Source of the DNA: Methylocystis sp.
GTDB lineage: Bacteria; Pseudomonadota; Alphaproteobacteria; Rhizobiales; Beijerinckiaceae
Assembly (NCBI GenBank): GCA_002929055.1
Contig: PERY01000004.1
Location: forward strand, 1 to 64,000
DNA length: 64,000 nucleotides
Reading direction: 5' to 3'
Shown: piece by piece, positions 1 to 8,806 of the stretch
Numbering within the stretch: position 1 is the stretch's first letter
Layout of the letters: each line of letters starts with the position of its first letter
Notes under the pieces: model-generated
The model's database searches: none
What the model was told of the DNA's origin: nothing
Seen by the model: only the letters and a program-made list of their open reading frames with translations
Position numbers and translations under genes: made by a program

Positions 1-855
1 CGCTGCGTAAAGCTCAACAACTACTGGTGCGTCAAGCGCGCGGGCTGGAACGGCGAGATCGCCGCCGACGCCGACGGCCATGTCGCCTTCGCCTCGGCCG
101 AGGAAGGCGCGGCCGTCGCGGCCCTGCTGCTGCGCCGCTATTACGTCGACTACAAGCGCCACAGCGCCCGCGCCATCGTCGAGCGCTGGGCGCCGGCGCA
201 ATGCTCGCCAATGGCCGCGCGCCCGATCCCCGGCGCGCCCGCCTCCCGCGCCGGCATGGCGCGGATGCTGCCGCAGCGCGTCGTGCCGATGGGCCTCGCC
301 CCGCGCGGCTTGCAGAACACGCTCCGCGCGCGCTGGCTCGCCGCGCATGGGCGCGGCGGCGTCGGCCCCGCATGGACGCCTGCGCAACGCACCCTGTCCG
401 AAAATCTCGACCTCATGGCCGCGCCCTCGATCATGGAAGGCGTGGCTGAAACCAGATCGAGGCGCAATAGGGCGCGATCGGCCGAACCGAAGCCCGAACT
501 GGAGGCTCCGGAACTGGCGGCGAACGCCGCGCTCGCCGCCAAGCCGATCGCATTGTCGCCGGCGGCGCCGCTGACGGGGATGGTCGACTGCTCCGGGGAA
601 CTCGCGCGCATCGCCAATTACGCGGCGCATCTGGCGGACGGCGTCGCCCCCTCGCCCGACGCGGACCTGCTGCTCTTCACCGTCTCGGGCGATCCGACCG
701 GCAATCTCGCCAGGGCGCTCGCCAACATGGCCGCCGTCGAGATCGGCCCGGCGCGGCCGCGCGGCGCGCTCATCGGAATGGCGGTGGCCCAGCTCAGGCG
801 CCTTCTGGATAGCCCGGCGACGGCCGGGACCGCGGCGCCGCCGCCTGCGCCATGA
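1..855 (+). CDS. Conserved hypothetical protein, N-terminus outside window
   Basis: Frame 1 is open from the first base to a TGA at 853-855, so the gene starts upstream of the window. The visible part opens with a conserved block (RCVKLNNYWC, then GEIA, GHVAFASAEEGA, LLLRRYYVDY, RWAPAQC). A variable Pro/Ala-rich stretch follows, then a C-terminal block around CSGELARIANYAAHLADG. This order of conserved ends and a loose middle is what I recall from a Rhizobiales family sometimes listed under the uninformative name 'structural protein P5'; that recollection is unchecked. No catalytic motif or membrane segment is visible. Function unknown. Confidence 0.75.
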   Translation, partial: RCVKLNNYWCVKRAGWNGEIAADADGHVAFASAEEGAAVAALLLRRYYVDYKRHSARAIVERWAPAQCSPMAARPIPGAPASRAGMARMLPQRVVPMGLAPRGLQNTLRARWLAAHGRGGVGPAWTPAQRTLSENLDLMAAPSIMEGVAETRSRRNRARSAEPKPELEAPELAANAALAAKPIALSPAAPLTGMVDCSGELARIANYAAHLADGVAPSPDADLLLFTVSGDPTGNLARALANMAAVEIGPARPRGALIGMAVAQLRRLLDSPATAGTAAPPPAP

Positions 856-865
856 ACTCTAATCA

Positions 866-892
866 TTGACAGGCATTGCTTTTTTTAAGCTT
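866..892 (+). promoter_or_regulatory. Possible sigma70-type promoter for the HdeA-like gene
   Basis: A perfect TTGACA hexamer lies at 866-871, about 60 bases before the HdeA-like start and just after the preceding stop. The matching -10 element is poor: only AAGCTT or similar lies near 887-892, at a spacing of about 15. It is called because of the -35 match and the position alone. Confidence 0.3.
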
Positions 893-929
893 CACCGTGA
901 TCATGGCCGTCTCAAGGGTGGGAGGGCTA

Positions 930-1238
930 ATGAAAACGATAACAACTCTCGCGGCGATCCTCGCCGCGGCCTCGGCGATCTCCGTCACAACCGCGAAGGC
1001 GGCCGACCGGCTCGACCTCAACACGGTGAAATGCGGCGAGTGGATCGAGAGCGGCAAGGAGAACATCGGCGCGACGATGGCCTGGCTCGACGGTTATTAT
1101 CAGGACGAGAGCGCGCCGCCGATCATCGACTTCGACAAGATGCAGGCCGACGCCGCAAAGCTTGGAAAATTCTGCCGGGAGAACAAGGATTTGGGCCTCG
1201 GCACCGCAGCCGAGAAGCTGCTCGGCGGCAAGAAGTAG
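930..1238 (+). CDS. HdeA/HdeB-family periplasmic acid-stress chaperone homologue
   Basis: A 102-residue secreted protein. Residues 1-24 form a signal peptide ending in a TAKAA-type cleavage site. The mature part has two cysteines, in VKCGEWIE and KFCRENKD, which could form the disulfide typical of HdeA/HdeB. WLDGYY lies between them. Known HdeA binds unfolded periplasmic proteins at low pH. The start at 930 is chosen over an upstream in-frame one because GGAGGG sits just before it and the signal peptide begins there. It is monocistronic, with a strong hairpin after the stop. The family call is good; a real role in acid stress is inferred. Confidence 0.8.
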   Translation: MKTITTLAAILAAASAISVTTAKAADRLDLNTVKCGEWIESGKENIGATMAWLDGYYQDESAPPIIDFDKMQADAAKLGKFCRENKDLGLGTAAEKLLGGKK

Positions 1239-1260
1239 CCGTAAGGCCGGCTAACCGATG

Positions 1261-1290
1261 ACGCCGCCCGCTCCCGCGCGGGCGGCGTTC
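1261..1290 (+). terminator. Hairpin between convergent genes
   Basis: An 11-bp perfect stem (1261-1271 pairing with 1278-1288) with a six-base loop lies 22 bases after the HdeA-like stop. TTCGCATTT follows it. It also lies just beyond the stop of the opposing small gene. The T-run is weak, so it is a plausible rather than certain intrinsic terminator. Confidence 0.55.
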
Positions 1291-1299
1291 GCATTTCCG

Positions 1300-1551
1300 T
1301 CACCAGCCCCAGTGATAGCCGCCCTGGCCGCGTGGGCTGAAATGGTCGTGCGCGCCGAAATGCCCGCCGTGCCACTGGTGGCCTGAGTGGCCGTGACGAT
1401 TGCCGATCCAGGCGCCGCTGCGCCTGTTTTGCTGGTAATGGCGGTTATCGTTATGGCCGTAGTCGGTGCTGAACCTGTCGCGCGCCAGGGCCGGCGCGGC
1501 GCAGGCGAGCGCCAACCCGAAGGCCGCCGCAACGCTCAATCTGACGAACAT
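1300..1551 (-). CDS. Small secreted histidine-rich protein
   Basis: An 83-residue protein with a clear signal peptide (hydrophobic VAAAFGLALACAAPALA, then RDR). The mature part of about 60 residues is unusually rich in His, Gly, Trp and Asn, with stretches such as HGHSGHQWHGGHFGAHDHF. GAGGAAAC stands ahead of the ATG as a good ribosome site. The His spacing suggests metal binding in the periplasm, which is inferred from composition only. I recognise no family. It converges on the HdeA-like gene and is divergent from aroC. Confidence 0.65.
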   Translation of the reverse strand: MFVRLSVAAAFGLALACAAPALARDRFSTDYGHNDNRHYQQNRRSGAWIGNRHGHSGHQWHGGHFGAHDHFSPRGQGGYHWGW

Positions 1552-1681
1552 GTTTCCTCGCTTTTGATTGGGAAAGTCGCTCCCCCACTCTTAACCGCAG
1601 ACCGCTCGCGACGATAGCGGGGCGGCCCAGCGGCCCGGGACGCCGTTTGACCGGGCGCGCGACGCGGCCTAGAAGGCCGCA

Positions 1682-2758
1682 ATGTCCCATAATTCCTTCG
1701 GCCACCTCTTCCGCGTCACCACTTTCGGCGAAAGCCACGGCGTTGCGCTCGGCGCGGTCGTCGACGGCTGTCCGCCCGGAATCGAGCTGACCGAGGCCGA
1801 CATCCAGGGCTTTCTCGACAAGCGCAAGCCCGGCCAGTCACGCTTCACCACGCAGCGGCGCGAGGCGGATGAGGTCAAGATTCTTTCGGGCGTCTTCACG
1901 CGCGACGACGGCGTGCAGGTAACGACGGGGGCGCCCATCGCGCTCGTCATAGAGAACACCGACCAGCGCTCCAAGGACTATGGCGAGATCGCCAACAAAT
2001 ACCGGCCCGGCCACGCCGATTACGTCTACGACGCCAAATACGGCGTCCGCGACTATCGCGGCGGCGGGCGCTCCTCGGCGCGCGAGACCGCCGCGCGCGT
2101 CGCCGCCGGCGCCGTGGCGCGCAAGGTCATTCCCGGCGCGACGATCCGCGGCGCGCTGGTGCAGATCGGTCCGCACAGGATCGACCGCGCGCGCTTCGAC
2201 TGGACGGAGCTGGACAAGAACCCGCTCTTTTGCCCTGACGCTGTGATGGCCGCGCAATGGGCCGATTATCTCGACGGCGTGCGCAAGGCCGGCTCCTCCA
2301 TCGGCGCGGTTGTCGAAGTCGTCGCAGAAGGCGCGCCGGCCGGCTGGGGCGCGCCGCTCTATGGCAAGCTCGACGCCGAGCTGGCGAGCGCGATGATGTC
2401 GATCAACGCCGTGAAGGGCGTCGAGATCGGCGACGGCTTCGCCTCCGCCGAACTCTCGGGCGAAGAAAACGCGGATGAAATGCGCGCAGGTCCGAGCTTC
2501 CTTTCGAACCACGCGGGCGGCGTTCTTGGCGGCCTATCGACCGGCCAGCCCATCGTGGTGCGCTTCGCGGTGAAGCCCACCTCCTCCATCCTCACCCCGC
2601 GCCGCACGATCGACCGCGACGGCAACGAGACCGAGATCGTGACCAAGGGCCGCCACGACCCCTGCGTCGGTATCCGCGCCGTGCCGGTGGGCGAAGCGAT
2701 GATGGCCTGCGTGCTGGCGGATCACTTCCTGCGCCACAGGGGCCAGATTGGCGGGTGA
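1682..2758 (+). CDS. aroC: Chorismate synthase
   Basis: Last step of the shikimate pathway: converts 5-enolpyruvylshikimate-3-phosphate to chorismate using reduced FMN. The 358-residue length is normal. Family blocks are present throughout: [16 protein letters not shown] at the N-terminus, the [18 protein letters not shown] block near residue 125, [13 protein letters not shown] near 275, and the C-terminal [17 protein letters not shown]. The next gene starts 13 bases after the stop, or overlaps it if a TTG start is used, so the two are probably co-transcribed. Confidence 0.97.
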   Translation: MSHNSFGHLFRVTTFGESHGVALGAVVDGCPPGIELTEADIQGFLDKRKPGQSRFTTQRREADEVKILSGVFTRDDGVQVTTGAPIALVIENTDQRSKDYGEIANKYRPGHADYVYDAKYGVRDYRGGGRSSARETAARVAAGAVARKVIPGATIRGALVQIGPHRIDRARFDWTELDKNPLFCPDAVMAAQWADYLDGVRKAGSSIGAVVEVVAEGAPAGWGAPLYGKLDAELASAMMSINAVKGVEIGDGFASAELSGEENADEMRAGPSFLSNHAGGVLGGLSTGQPIVVRFAVKPTSSILTPRRTIDRDGNETEIVTKGRHDPCVGIRAVPVGEAMMACVLADHFLRHRGQIGG

Positions 2759-2771
2759 GTTCGCCCACGGA

Positions 2772-3767
2772 ATGACTCGCCGTGCCGCCCTCGCCGGCGG
2801 CGCAAGCCTTATTGCATTCGGTGCCAAAGCTGCCGCGCCGCCAACCCTCTTCGTCTCCCACCTTGCGACGCTGGCGCATGACCCCGGCCCAGGCTGGCCG
2901 GACAGTCCCGAGCGTCTGCGCGCCATCTTCCGCGCCCTCGACGATCCGCGCTTCGCCGCGCTCGCGCGCATGGAAGCGCCCGCCGCTTCGCGCGAGGCGC
3001 TGCTGCGGGTCCATTCGTCAGCCCATCTGACGCGGATGGAGAAATCCGCCCCCAACGAAGGCCGTAAACATCTCGGGGCCGATGTGATCATGAGCGCCGG
3101 GACGCTCGGGGCGGCGATGCGCGCGGCGGGCGGCGCCGTTGCGGCGGTGGACGCCGTCATGAAAGGGCAGGCGCGCAACGCCTTCGTGGCCGCGCGTCCG
3201 CCGGGCCATCATGCGCGTGCAGAGACGCCGATGGGCTTCTGCTTCCTCAACAACGCCGCCATCGCCGCGCGTTGCGCCATGGCCACACATGGCGCGGAGC
3301 GCGTCGCGATCGTCGATTTCGACGTGCATCACGGCAATGGCGTGCAGGAGATCTTCTGGAACGAGAGGAACGTCCTTTATTGTTCGACGCATCAGGCGCC
3401 GCATTACCCCGGCACGGGCGCGGTCACGGAGACCGGCGCCCATGACAACGTCGTCAATGCGCCGCTACGCAAGGGCGATGGCGGCGAGGCGTTTCGCGAG
3501 GCGCTGAGAGCGCGCATTCTGCCACGCCTCGACGCCTTCGCGCCCGACCTTGTCATTCTGTGCGCGGGCTTCGACGCGCATCTGCACGACCCCCTAGGCG
3601 GCCTGCGCTTCACGCCGGAAGACTTCCGCAACGTGACGCTGCGGGTGATGGCGATCGCCGCCCGTCGCTGCGAGGGGCGCATCGTCTCGCTTCTCGAAGG
3701 CGGCTATCGCCCGGACGATCTTTCAGCCTGCGCGGCCGCACATGTCGGCGCGCTGATGGAGGCCTGA
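2772..3767 (+). CDS. Histone-deacetylase-fold (class II type) deacetylase with Tat-like leader
   Basis: A 331-residue enzyme of the arginase/deacetylase superfamily. The zinc and charge-relay motifs are intact: RPPGHHA, FCFLNNAAIAA, IVDFDVHHGNG, LCAGFDAH and LLEGGY. Bacterial members deacetylate small acyl-amines or proteins; the substrate here is unknown. The N-terminus is odd. From the ATG at 2772 it reads MTRRAALAGGASLIAFGAKAAA, which resembles a short twin-arginine export leader. A TTG at 2748 would add eight residues and overlap aroC. Typical homologues begin directly at the deacetylase domain. It probably shares the aroC transcript. Confidence 0.85.
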   Translation: MTRRAALAGGASLIAFGAKAAAPPTLFVSHLATLAHDPGPGWPDSPERLRAIFRALDDPRFAALARMEAPAASREALLRVHSSAHLTRMEKSAPNEGRKHLGADVIMSAGTLGAAMRAAGGAVAAVDAVMKGQARNAFVAARPPGHHARAETPMGFCFLNNAAIAARCAMATHGAERVAIVDFDVHHGNGVQEIFWNERNVLYCSTHQAPHYPGTGAVTETGAHDNVVNAPLRKGDGGEAFREALRARILPRLDAFAPDLVILCAGFDAHLHDPLGGLRFTPEDFRNVTLRVMAIAARRCEGRIVSLLEGGYRPDDLSACAAAHVGALMEA

Positions 3768-3772
3768 CACGG

Positions 3773-4546
3773 TCATTTTCGCTCCGCCTTCTCCACCACC
3801 CCGACGAGCGGCCCCATCGGGTGGAACCGGTCATGCCGACCGATTGAGGGGGCGTAGATCGCGGACGCCGAGCCGCCATCGAGGAAAAGCGCATCCCGGC
3901 ATTTCAGCCTGTCGCGAAAAAGCGCGGCAAACTGGTGGAAGGTGACGGGCTGGTTGGAGATTGCGAAGCGCACGATATGGCCGTCCGAAACGCCGACGCC
4001 GTTGCGAAATTTCTCGGACGTGCCGCTCTCGTGGATGCGTGGATTCACCTGGCCGCCAATCAGCAGCATCGGGCCGGACTGGCTCGCATAGGCCGGATGG
4101 GCGCGCGATTTCAAGAAGCGGCCGGTTTCCGTCACGCCCGCCCGCGCGCCGTCGACCCAGAAGACCCCATTGGGCTTCATATGGAAATTGCCTTCGCCCG
4201 CGGCGGTATTGGCGGCGCGGAGTCGCCTGCCGGATTCCACGTAAAGCCCCACAGGCGCGAATTCCGGATCGTACATCCCCGCGTTCATCGCAAACACCAG
4301 CGTCTCGTCTCTTGCGGAGACATCGACCGCCAATCGCGAAAAGCCGCCGAATAGCTCGCCTTTGGCGTCGCGCAAGAACAGACGGATGGCGGCCTTGCGC
4401 GCATCGAATTCGCAGACCGTATAGGAGGCGCCCGCCGCCTCGATCGCGGCGCAGGGCGGCGCGCCAGCAGCTTGCGCGGACGGCGCCGCCACAAGGCATG
4501 CGAGCAGAGAGAGCGACGGCGTTAGCCATCTGTTAGCGATAAACAT
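3773..4546 (-). CDS. Secreted phosphodiester glycosidase family protein (NAGPA/DUF2233)
   Basis: A 257-residue protein with a signal peptide (residues 1-26, ending SAQAAG). The body carries the motifs of the phosphodiester alpha-GlcNAcase fold: VFAMNAGMYDPEFAPVGLYV, MKPNGVFWVDG, RNGVGVSDGHIVRFAIS and DALFLDGGSASAIYAP. Animal relatives remove GlcNAc from phosphodiesters, and bacterial ones act on exopolysaccharide or envelope glycoconjugates. The exact substrate here is unknown. The gene converges on the deacetylase gene with a gap of only 5 bases, so it has its own promoter at about 4550-4700. Confidence 0.85.
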   Translation of the reverse strand: MFIANRWLTPSLSLLACLVAAPSAQAAGAPPCAAIEAAGASYTVCEFDARKAAIRLFLRDAKGELFGGFSRLAVDVSARDETLVFAMNAGMYDPEFAPVGLYVESGRRLRAANTAAGEGNFHMKPNGVFWVDGARAGVTETGRFLKSRAHPAYASQSGPMLLIGGQVNPRIHESGTSEKFRNGVGVSDGHIVRFAISNQPVTFHQFAALFRDRLKCRDALFLDGGSASAIYAPSIGRHDRFHPMGPLVGVVEKAERK

Positions 4547-4715
4547 CTAGCTTCGCCTTATGCGTTATACGCGTCAGGGTTGATCGCCGCTCATCTCGGC
4601 ACGACGCGAAGATTTACACCGAACCGTTAGAATTGAAACGAAATCACAGTTTCAATTGGCAACAAATTCGGCGTAACTCTCGCAATGAGGCGCGGCCTCG
4701 GCGCAGGAGGTTAGG

Positions 4716-5114
4716 TTGCTCGCTTTTGAAATCTGGAAGAACGGCAAGAAGTTGGCGGTTACCGGTCTGACCGAGGGCGGGGCGATGTCGCTCATGCTCA
4801 CCTGGGTCGGCAAGGGCGCCGGCGCTTCTTCGCGGATCGCGGACGGCGTCGAGATCGAGGGACTCGATCTTCGCGTCGGCGGCATCGACTCCGCCGATCC
4901 CGCGAGCGAGCAGAGCGTCGAATGGATCGAGGACACCGCCCTGCGCCTCGACGACGACATTCGCATCCGCATCATCGCGACGGAGGCGGTAGACGCGCCC
5001 GTCCGCCGCGAGCCGACGACGGGCCTCGCCTCGGCGGCGACAGGCATGCGCTTCACGCCCTGCGCCACATGCGGCGCCCCCCGTCTGCAGACGGCCGCCG
5101 CCCCGGCCGAGTGA
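4716..5114 (+). CDS. Conserved hypothetical protein
   Basis: A 132-residue soluble protein that starts at a TTG placed 5 bases after a perfect AGGAGG (4705-4710). That ribosome site decides the start. The first 90 residues look like a compact beta-rich domain (FEIWKNGKKLAVTGL, LTWVGKG, EIEGLDLRVGGID, LDDDIRIRIIATE). The C-terminus has a CATC (CxxC) pair followed by a disordered tail. No known family is recognised. It lies 74 bases upstream of ribB on the same strand and could share its transcript. Confidence 0.7.
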   Translation: MLAFEIWKNGKKLAVTGLTEGGAMSLMLTWVGKGAGASSRIADGVEIEGLDLRVGGIDSADPASEQSVEWIEDTALRLDDDIRIRIIATEAVDAPVRREPTTGLASAATGMRFTPCATCGAPRLQTAAAPAE

Positions 5115-5188
5115 CGCCGAATTGAATCGACGGGCCGGCAAGGCTAGATAAGCGGGACGCGCGCTGATCGCGCATCCCGGAGAGCCGC

Positions 5189-6274
5189 TTGCCCCATTCC
5201 ATCGTCGAAGCCATCGAAGCCTTTGCGCGTGGCGAAATTGTCGTCGTCACCGACGACGACGACCGCGAGAACGAGGGCGACCTCGTCATAGCCGCCTCGC
5301 TGTGCACACCCGAGAAGATGGCCTTCATCATCCGCCATTGCTGCGGCATTGTCTGCACGCCGCTGACCCTTGAGGAGGCGCGCCGGCTGCATCTTGCGCC
5401 GATGGTCGCCGAAAATGACGCCCCGCTCGGCACGGCCTTCACCGTCTCCGTCGATGTCCGCCACGGCCTCACCACGGGCATTTCCGCCGAGCAGCGCTGC
5501 AATACGGTTCGTGCGCTCGCCAATGGCAACATGGGCGCTGCCGATTTCGTGCGGCCGGGACACGTCTTTCCGCTCATCGCCAAGGATGGCGGCGTGCTGA
5601 TGCGCTCCGGCCATACCGAAGCCGCCGTCGATCTGTGCAAGCTGGCGGGGCTGCCGCCAGTCGGCGTGATCTGCGAACTGGCCAATGACGACGGCACGGT
5701 GATGACCGGCGCCCAGATCGTGGACTTCGCAAAAGCCCATAATCTCAAGCTCGTCTCCGTCGCCGACCTCATCGCGCACCGGCAGGCGCGCGACAAGCTG
5801 GTCGAACGCGCCGCGACATTTCCGGTTCACACCGAATTCGGCGACTTCACGGGTCATGCCTATGTGACCCCCTTCGACAGCGTTCAGCATTTCGCTTTCG
5901 TGCTGGGGTCCGTCGGGGATGGACAGGACGTTCCGACGCGGCTGCATCGCGCCGACATTCTTTCCGATGTGATGGGCGGCGCGCCGACCATAAAGAAGAC
6001 GCTCGCCCGCTTCGCGCGTGAGGGACGCGGCGTGCTCGTCTATCTGAGGGACGGAGCGGCGGGCGTCCCCACCAATGTCGTCGGGCGCGCGGAACCCGAA
6101 AATGCCGAGGAGACCCGCAAGCGGCAGTGGCTCGATGTCGGCCTCGGCGCGCAGATATTGAAAGACCTGGGCGTCTCGTCGATCCGCCTGCGCTCGTCCT
6201 CCGCCAAGCCGCGCGCCTTCGTCGGCCTCTCGGGCTTCGGCATCGAGATCACGGCTGTGGAGCCGCTGGAGTAA
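5189..6274 (+). CDS. ribB: 3,4-dihydroxy-2-butanone 4-phosphate synthase with degenerate GTP cyclohydrolase II-like domain (RibBX)
   Basis: Riboflavin biosynthesis. Residues 1-205 are a complete RibB domain (DDDDRENEGDLV, RHCCGIVCTPL, GISAEQRC, GHTEAAVDLCKLAG), which makes the four-carbon precursor from ribulose 5-phosphate. Residues about 210-361 align with RibA (GTP cyclohydrolase II). Where RibA has its zinc-binding cysteine cluster this protein reads VPTRLHRADILSDVMGG, with no cysteines, so cyclohydrolase activity is not expected. Such fusions are known as RibBX. The start is a TTG preceded by GGAGAG. No FMN riboswitch is visible in the 74 bases upstream. Confidence 0.93.
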   Translation: MPHSIVEAIEAFARGEIVVVTDDDDRENEGDLVIAASLCTPEKMAFIIRHCCGIVCTPLTLEEARRLHLAPMVAENDAPLGTAFTVSVDVRHGLTTGISAEQRCNTVRALANGNMGAADFVRPGHVFPLIAKDGGVLMRSGHTEAAVDLCKLAGLPPVGVICELANDDGTVMTGAQIVDFAKAHNLKLVSVADLIAHRQARDKLVERAATFPVHTEFGDFTGHAYVTPFDSVQHFAFVLGSVGDGQDVPTRLHRADILSDVMGGAPTIKKTLARFAREGRGVLVYLRDGAAGVPTNVVGRAEPENAEETRKRQWLDVGLGAQILKDLGVSSIRLRSSSAKPRAFVGLSGFGIEITAVEPLE

Positions 6275-6280
6275 GCGACC

Positions 6281-8806
6281 TCAGGCGGCGATTTCGCCCT
6301 TGCTCGTCATATCCAGCGTGGGGCGCATCCTGAAGAGTTGCTCCACCTCGGCGATGGTGAGGGGCTTGCTCATCAGAAAGCCCTGGATCTCCGTGCAGCC
6401 TTCCGAGCGGATGGCGGCGAGCTGTTCGACGGATTCGACGCCCTCGGCGGTGGTGCGGATGCCGAGGCCATTGGCCAGCGTCGCCACCGCCCGCACGATC
6501 TTGAGCGACTTGGCGTCGCCGTCGATCCGCTGCACGAAGGACTTGTCGATCTTGATCTTGTCGAAGGGAAAGCTCTGCAGATAGCTGAGCGACGAATAGC
6601 CCGTGCCGAAGTCGTCCATGGTGATCTGCGCCCCGATCGCGCGCAAATGATGAAGCGTGTCGAGTGTACGCTCGTCGCCCTCGAGAAGCAGGCTTTCGGT
6701 GATTTCGAGCTCGAGACGCGCCGGATCGAGCCCGGTGGCGGCGACCGCCCCGGTGACGGCCTCACGCACGCTGCCGTGGTGGAACTGCACCGCAGACAGA
6801 TTGACCGCGATGTTGAGATGCTTCGGCCATCCGGTCGCCGTGGCGCAGGCCTCGCGCAACACCCACTCGCCGATCGGCACGATGAGGCGGGTCTCCTCCG
6901 CAAGGGGAATGAAGTGGTCGGGCCGGATGAGCCCCTTCTCGGGATGACGCCAGCGCAACAGCGCCTCGAAGCCGCAGATTTCGCTCGTGCGCACATTCAC
7001 GATCGGCTGGTAATGCAGCTCGAATTCAGACTTAGCCAAAGCTCGGCGCAGATCCCGCTCGAGCGAAGCGCGCGCCTGCATTTGCGCGTCCATCCCTGCT
7101 TCGAAGAAATGGAATTTGCCGCGCCCGTCGGCCTTGGCGCGATAAAGCGCCAGGTCTGCGTTGTGCATCAGCGCCTCTGACGACGCGCCGTCCTGCGGCC
7201 CCACCGCAATGCCGACGCTCGCGCCGATGACGATGCGATGGCCGTCGATGTCGAAGGGCTCGCCGATGACCCGCGTGATGCGCGCCGCGAGCGCGGCGGC
7301 GTCGGACGGCTCGCAGATCATCCGCTCGACGATGGCGAACTCGTCGCCGCCCATACGGCCGATACGGTCGGTTTCGCGCAACTCCGAGCGCAGCCGCTCA
7401 GCCACGAGCCCGAGTAATTTATCGCCGGCCTGATGGCCGAGCGAGTCGTTGACCGATTTGAAGTGGTCGAGGTCGATCATATGCACGGCGACGACTTCGC
7501 CGCGCCTGACATAGGCCAGAGCCTTCTCGAGTTCCTCGGTCAGCCGTATTCTGTTTGGCAGGCCCGTCAGCGCGTCGTGATGGGCAAGATAGGCGATCCT
7601 CGCCTCGGAGCGGCGCTGCTCGGAAACGTCCTGGTGAGTCGCGACGAAGCCACGACCGTCGCGCATCATCTGGACCGAAATCGAAATGCAGCGATCGTCC
7701 GAGAGGCGGCACTGGAAGGTGCGCAGGTCGGCCTCGGAGCGGGCGCGGCGCACCTTCACAACAATGCTTTCCGCCGCTTCGTCGGTCAGCAGACCAGCGC
7801 CGACACGCAAGGCGACAACCTGATCCAGATCGAGTCCGGCTACGAGCTGCTCCTCGGAATGCCCATAGATTTCCAGGTAGCGCGCGTTGCAGAGGACGAG
7901 CTTCCCGGCCGCGTCGTACATTTCGACGCCCTGTACGATGTTGTTCAGCGCCCCGTCGAGCTGCGCGTTTTTCGCTTCCAGAACGCGCTGCTCGACATCG
8001 GCGCCAAAGGAATCGACGGCGTTGGCGACCGCGCCGATTTCATCGTCGCGTTCAAGGAACGGAACGCGTGCGCCGTCGCCGACTCTCCCGTTCATGAAAT
8101 CCGCCAGCGTCGCGAGCGGTCGGGTCACGCGCGCCTGCATCGTCCGTAAGGCGAAGATCGCAAGGCACAGCCCGAGGACGAGCGTACCGGCCATGACGGA
8201 CAGAAACCATTTTTGCTGGCGCTCAGCGGTTTCTTCAACCGATTTAGCCAACTGGTTGGCGTCCGCCACGATCTCGGTGACGAGTTGGCGATGCGCACGG
8301 AAGGCGTCGCTCATCCTTTTGAAGGAGGCGAGCGCCCCCGCCCGGTCGCCGCTCCTGAGCGCGGGCAGGAAGTCATCGTCGACTTCCGACCAGAAACGAC
8401 GCGCTTCCCTATCGGAGTCGACCGTCAGCTTGCGCTTGACGTCCGCCGAGATGGTGGATGCCGTCCAGTAGGCGTGACGGGCGACGTATTGCGCATGCAG
8501 ATCACGCAACCTCACAATACCGCGATCGAGACCTTCGTCGAACGGCGCATAAGCCAGATTGCTCGCCTCCTGATAGGCCTCAACGACAAAGAGCGGCGGC
8601 GGCATGATGTCCGCGACGAGATCCTTGCTGCTCGCGATGCGCTCGTACATGGCGCCGCCGATCCGCACGGCGTCAATGGAGAGGACAGTGACAAACGCCA
8701 TTGCGACGATGCCGATGACAGCGAAGGTATTGAATACCGCGGTCAGCTTCGCGATGCTTCCGGGCAGGGCGAAACCCCGCCTGCCATCTTGTGTCGGCGA
8801 ACCCAT
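6281..8806 (-). CDS. Membrane GGDEF-EAL cyclic-di-GMP enzyme with HAMP and PAS domains
   Basis: An 841-residue dual-domain signalling protein. It has a membrane helix near residues 21-45, a periplasmic helical sensor of about 150 residues, a second helix at about 200-222, and HAMP at about 223-270. A PAS domain follows (about 280-395), then GGDEF with the motif intact at 486-490 and an I-site RETD at 477-480. The EAL domain has EALLRW at 614-619 plus NLSAVQF, EITES, DDFGTGYSSL and EGVES. Both catalytic sites look functional, so it may make or degrade c-di-GMP depending on the signal. It converges on ribB with a 6-base gap. Confidence 0.93.
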   Translation of the reverse strand: MGSPTQDGRRGFALPGSIAKLTAVFNTFAVIGIVAMAFVTVLSIDAVRIGGAMYERIASSKDLVADIMPPPLFVVEAYQEASNLAYAPFDEGLDRGIVRLRDLHAQYVARHAYWTASTISADVKRKLTVDSDREARRFWSEVDDDFLPALRSGDRAGALASFKRMSDAFRAHRQLVTEIVADANQLAKSVEETAERQQKWFLSVMAGTLVLGLCLAIFALRTMQARVTRPLATLADFMNGRVGDGARVPFLERDDEIGAVANAVDSFGADVEQRVLEAKNAQLDGALNNIVQGVEMYDAAGKLVLCNARYLEIYGHSEEQLVAGLDLDQVVALRVGAGLLTDEAAESIVVKVRRARSEADLRTFQCRLSDDRCISISVQMMRDGRGFVATHQDVSEQRRSEARIAYLAHHDALTGLPNRIRLTEELEKALAYVRRGEVVAVHMIDLDHFKSVNDSLGHQAGDKLLGLVAERLRSELRETDRIGRMGGDEFAIVERMICEPSDAAALAARITRVIGEPFDIDGHRIVIGASVGIAVGPQDGASSEALMHNADLALYRAKADGRGKFHFFEAGMDAQMQARASLERDLRRALAKSEFELHYQPIVNVRTSEICGFEALLRWRHPEKGLIRPDHFIPLAEETRLIVPIGEWVLREACATATGWPKHLNIAVNLSAVQFHHGSVREAVTGAVAATGLDPARLELEITESLLLEGDERTLDTLHHLRAIGAQITMDDFGTGYSSLSYLQSFPFDKIKIDKSFVQRIDGDAKSLKIVRAVATLANGLGIRTTAEGVESVEQLAAIRSEGCTEIQGFLMSKPLTIAEVEQLFRMRPTLDMTSKGEIAA

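Noticed and set aside
4652-5068. A 138-codon minus-strand frame overlapping the hypothetical gene at 4716
   Set aside because: The plus-strand gene has a perfect AGGAGG and a protein-like pattern; the minus product is Ser/Arg-rich without a start site.
5115-5188. FMN riboswitch before ribB
   Set aside because: Only 74 bases are available and the conserved RFN element blocks are not visible.
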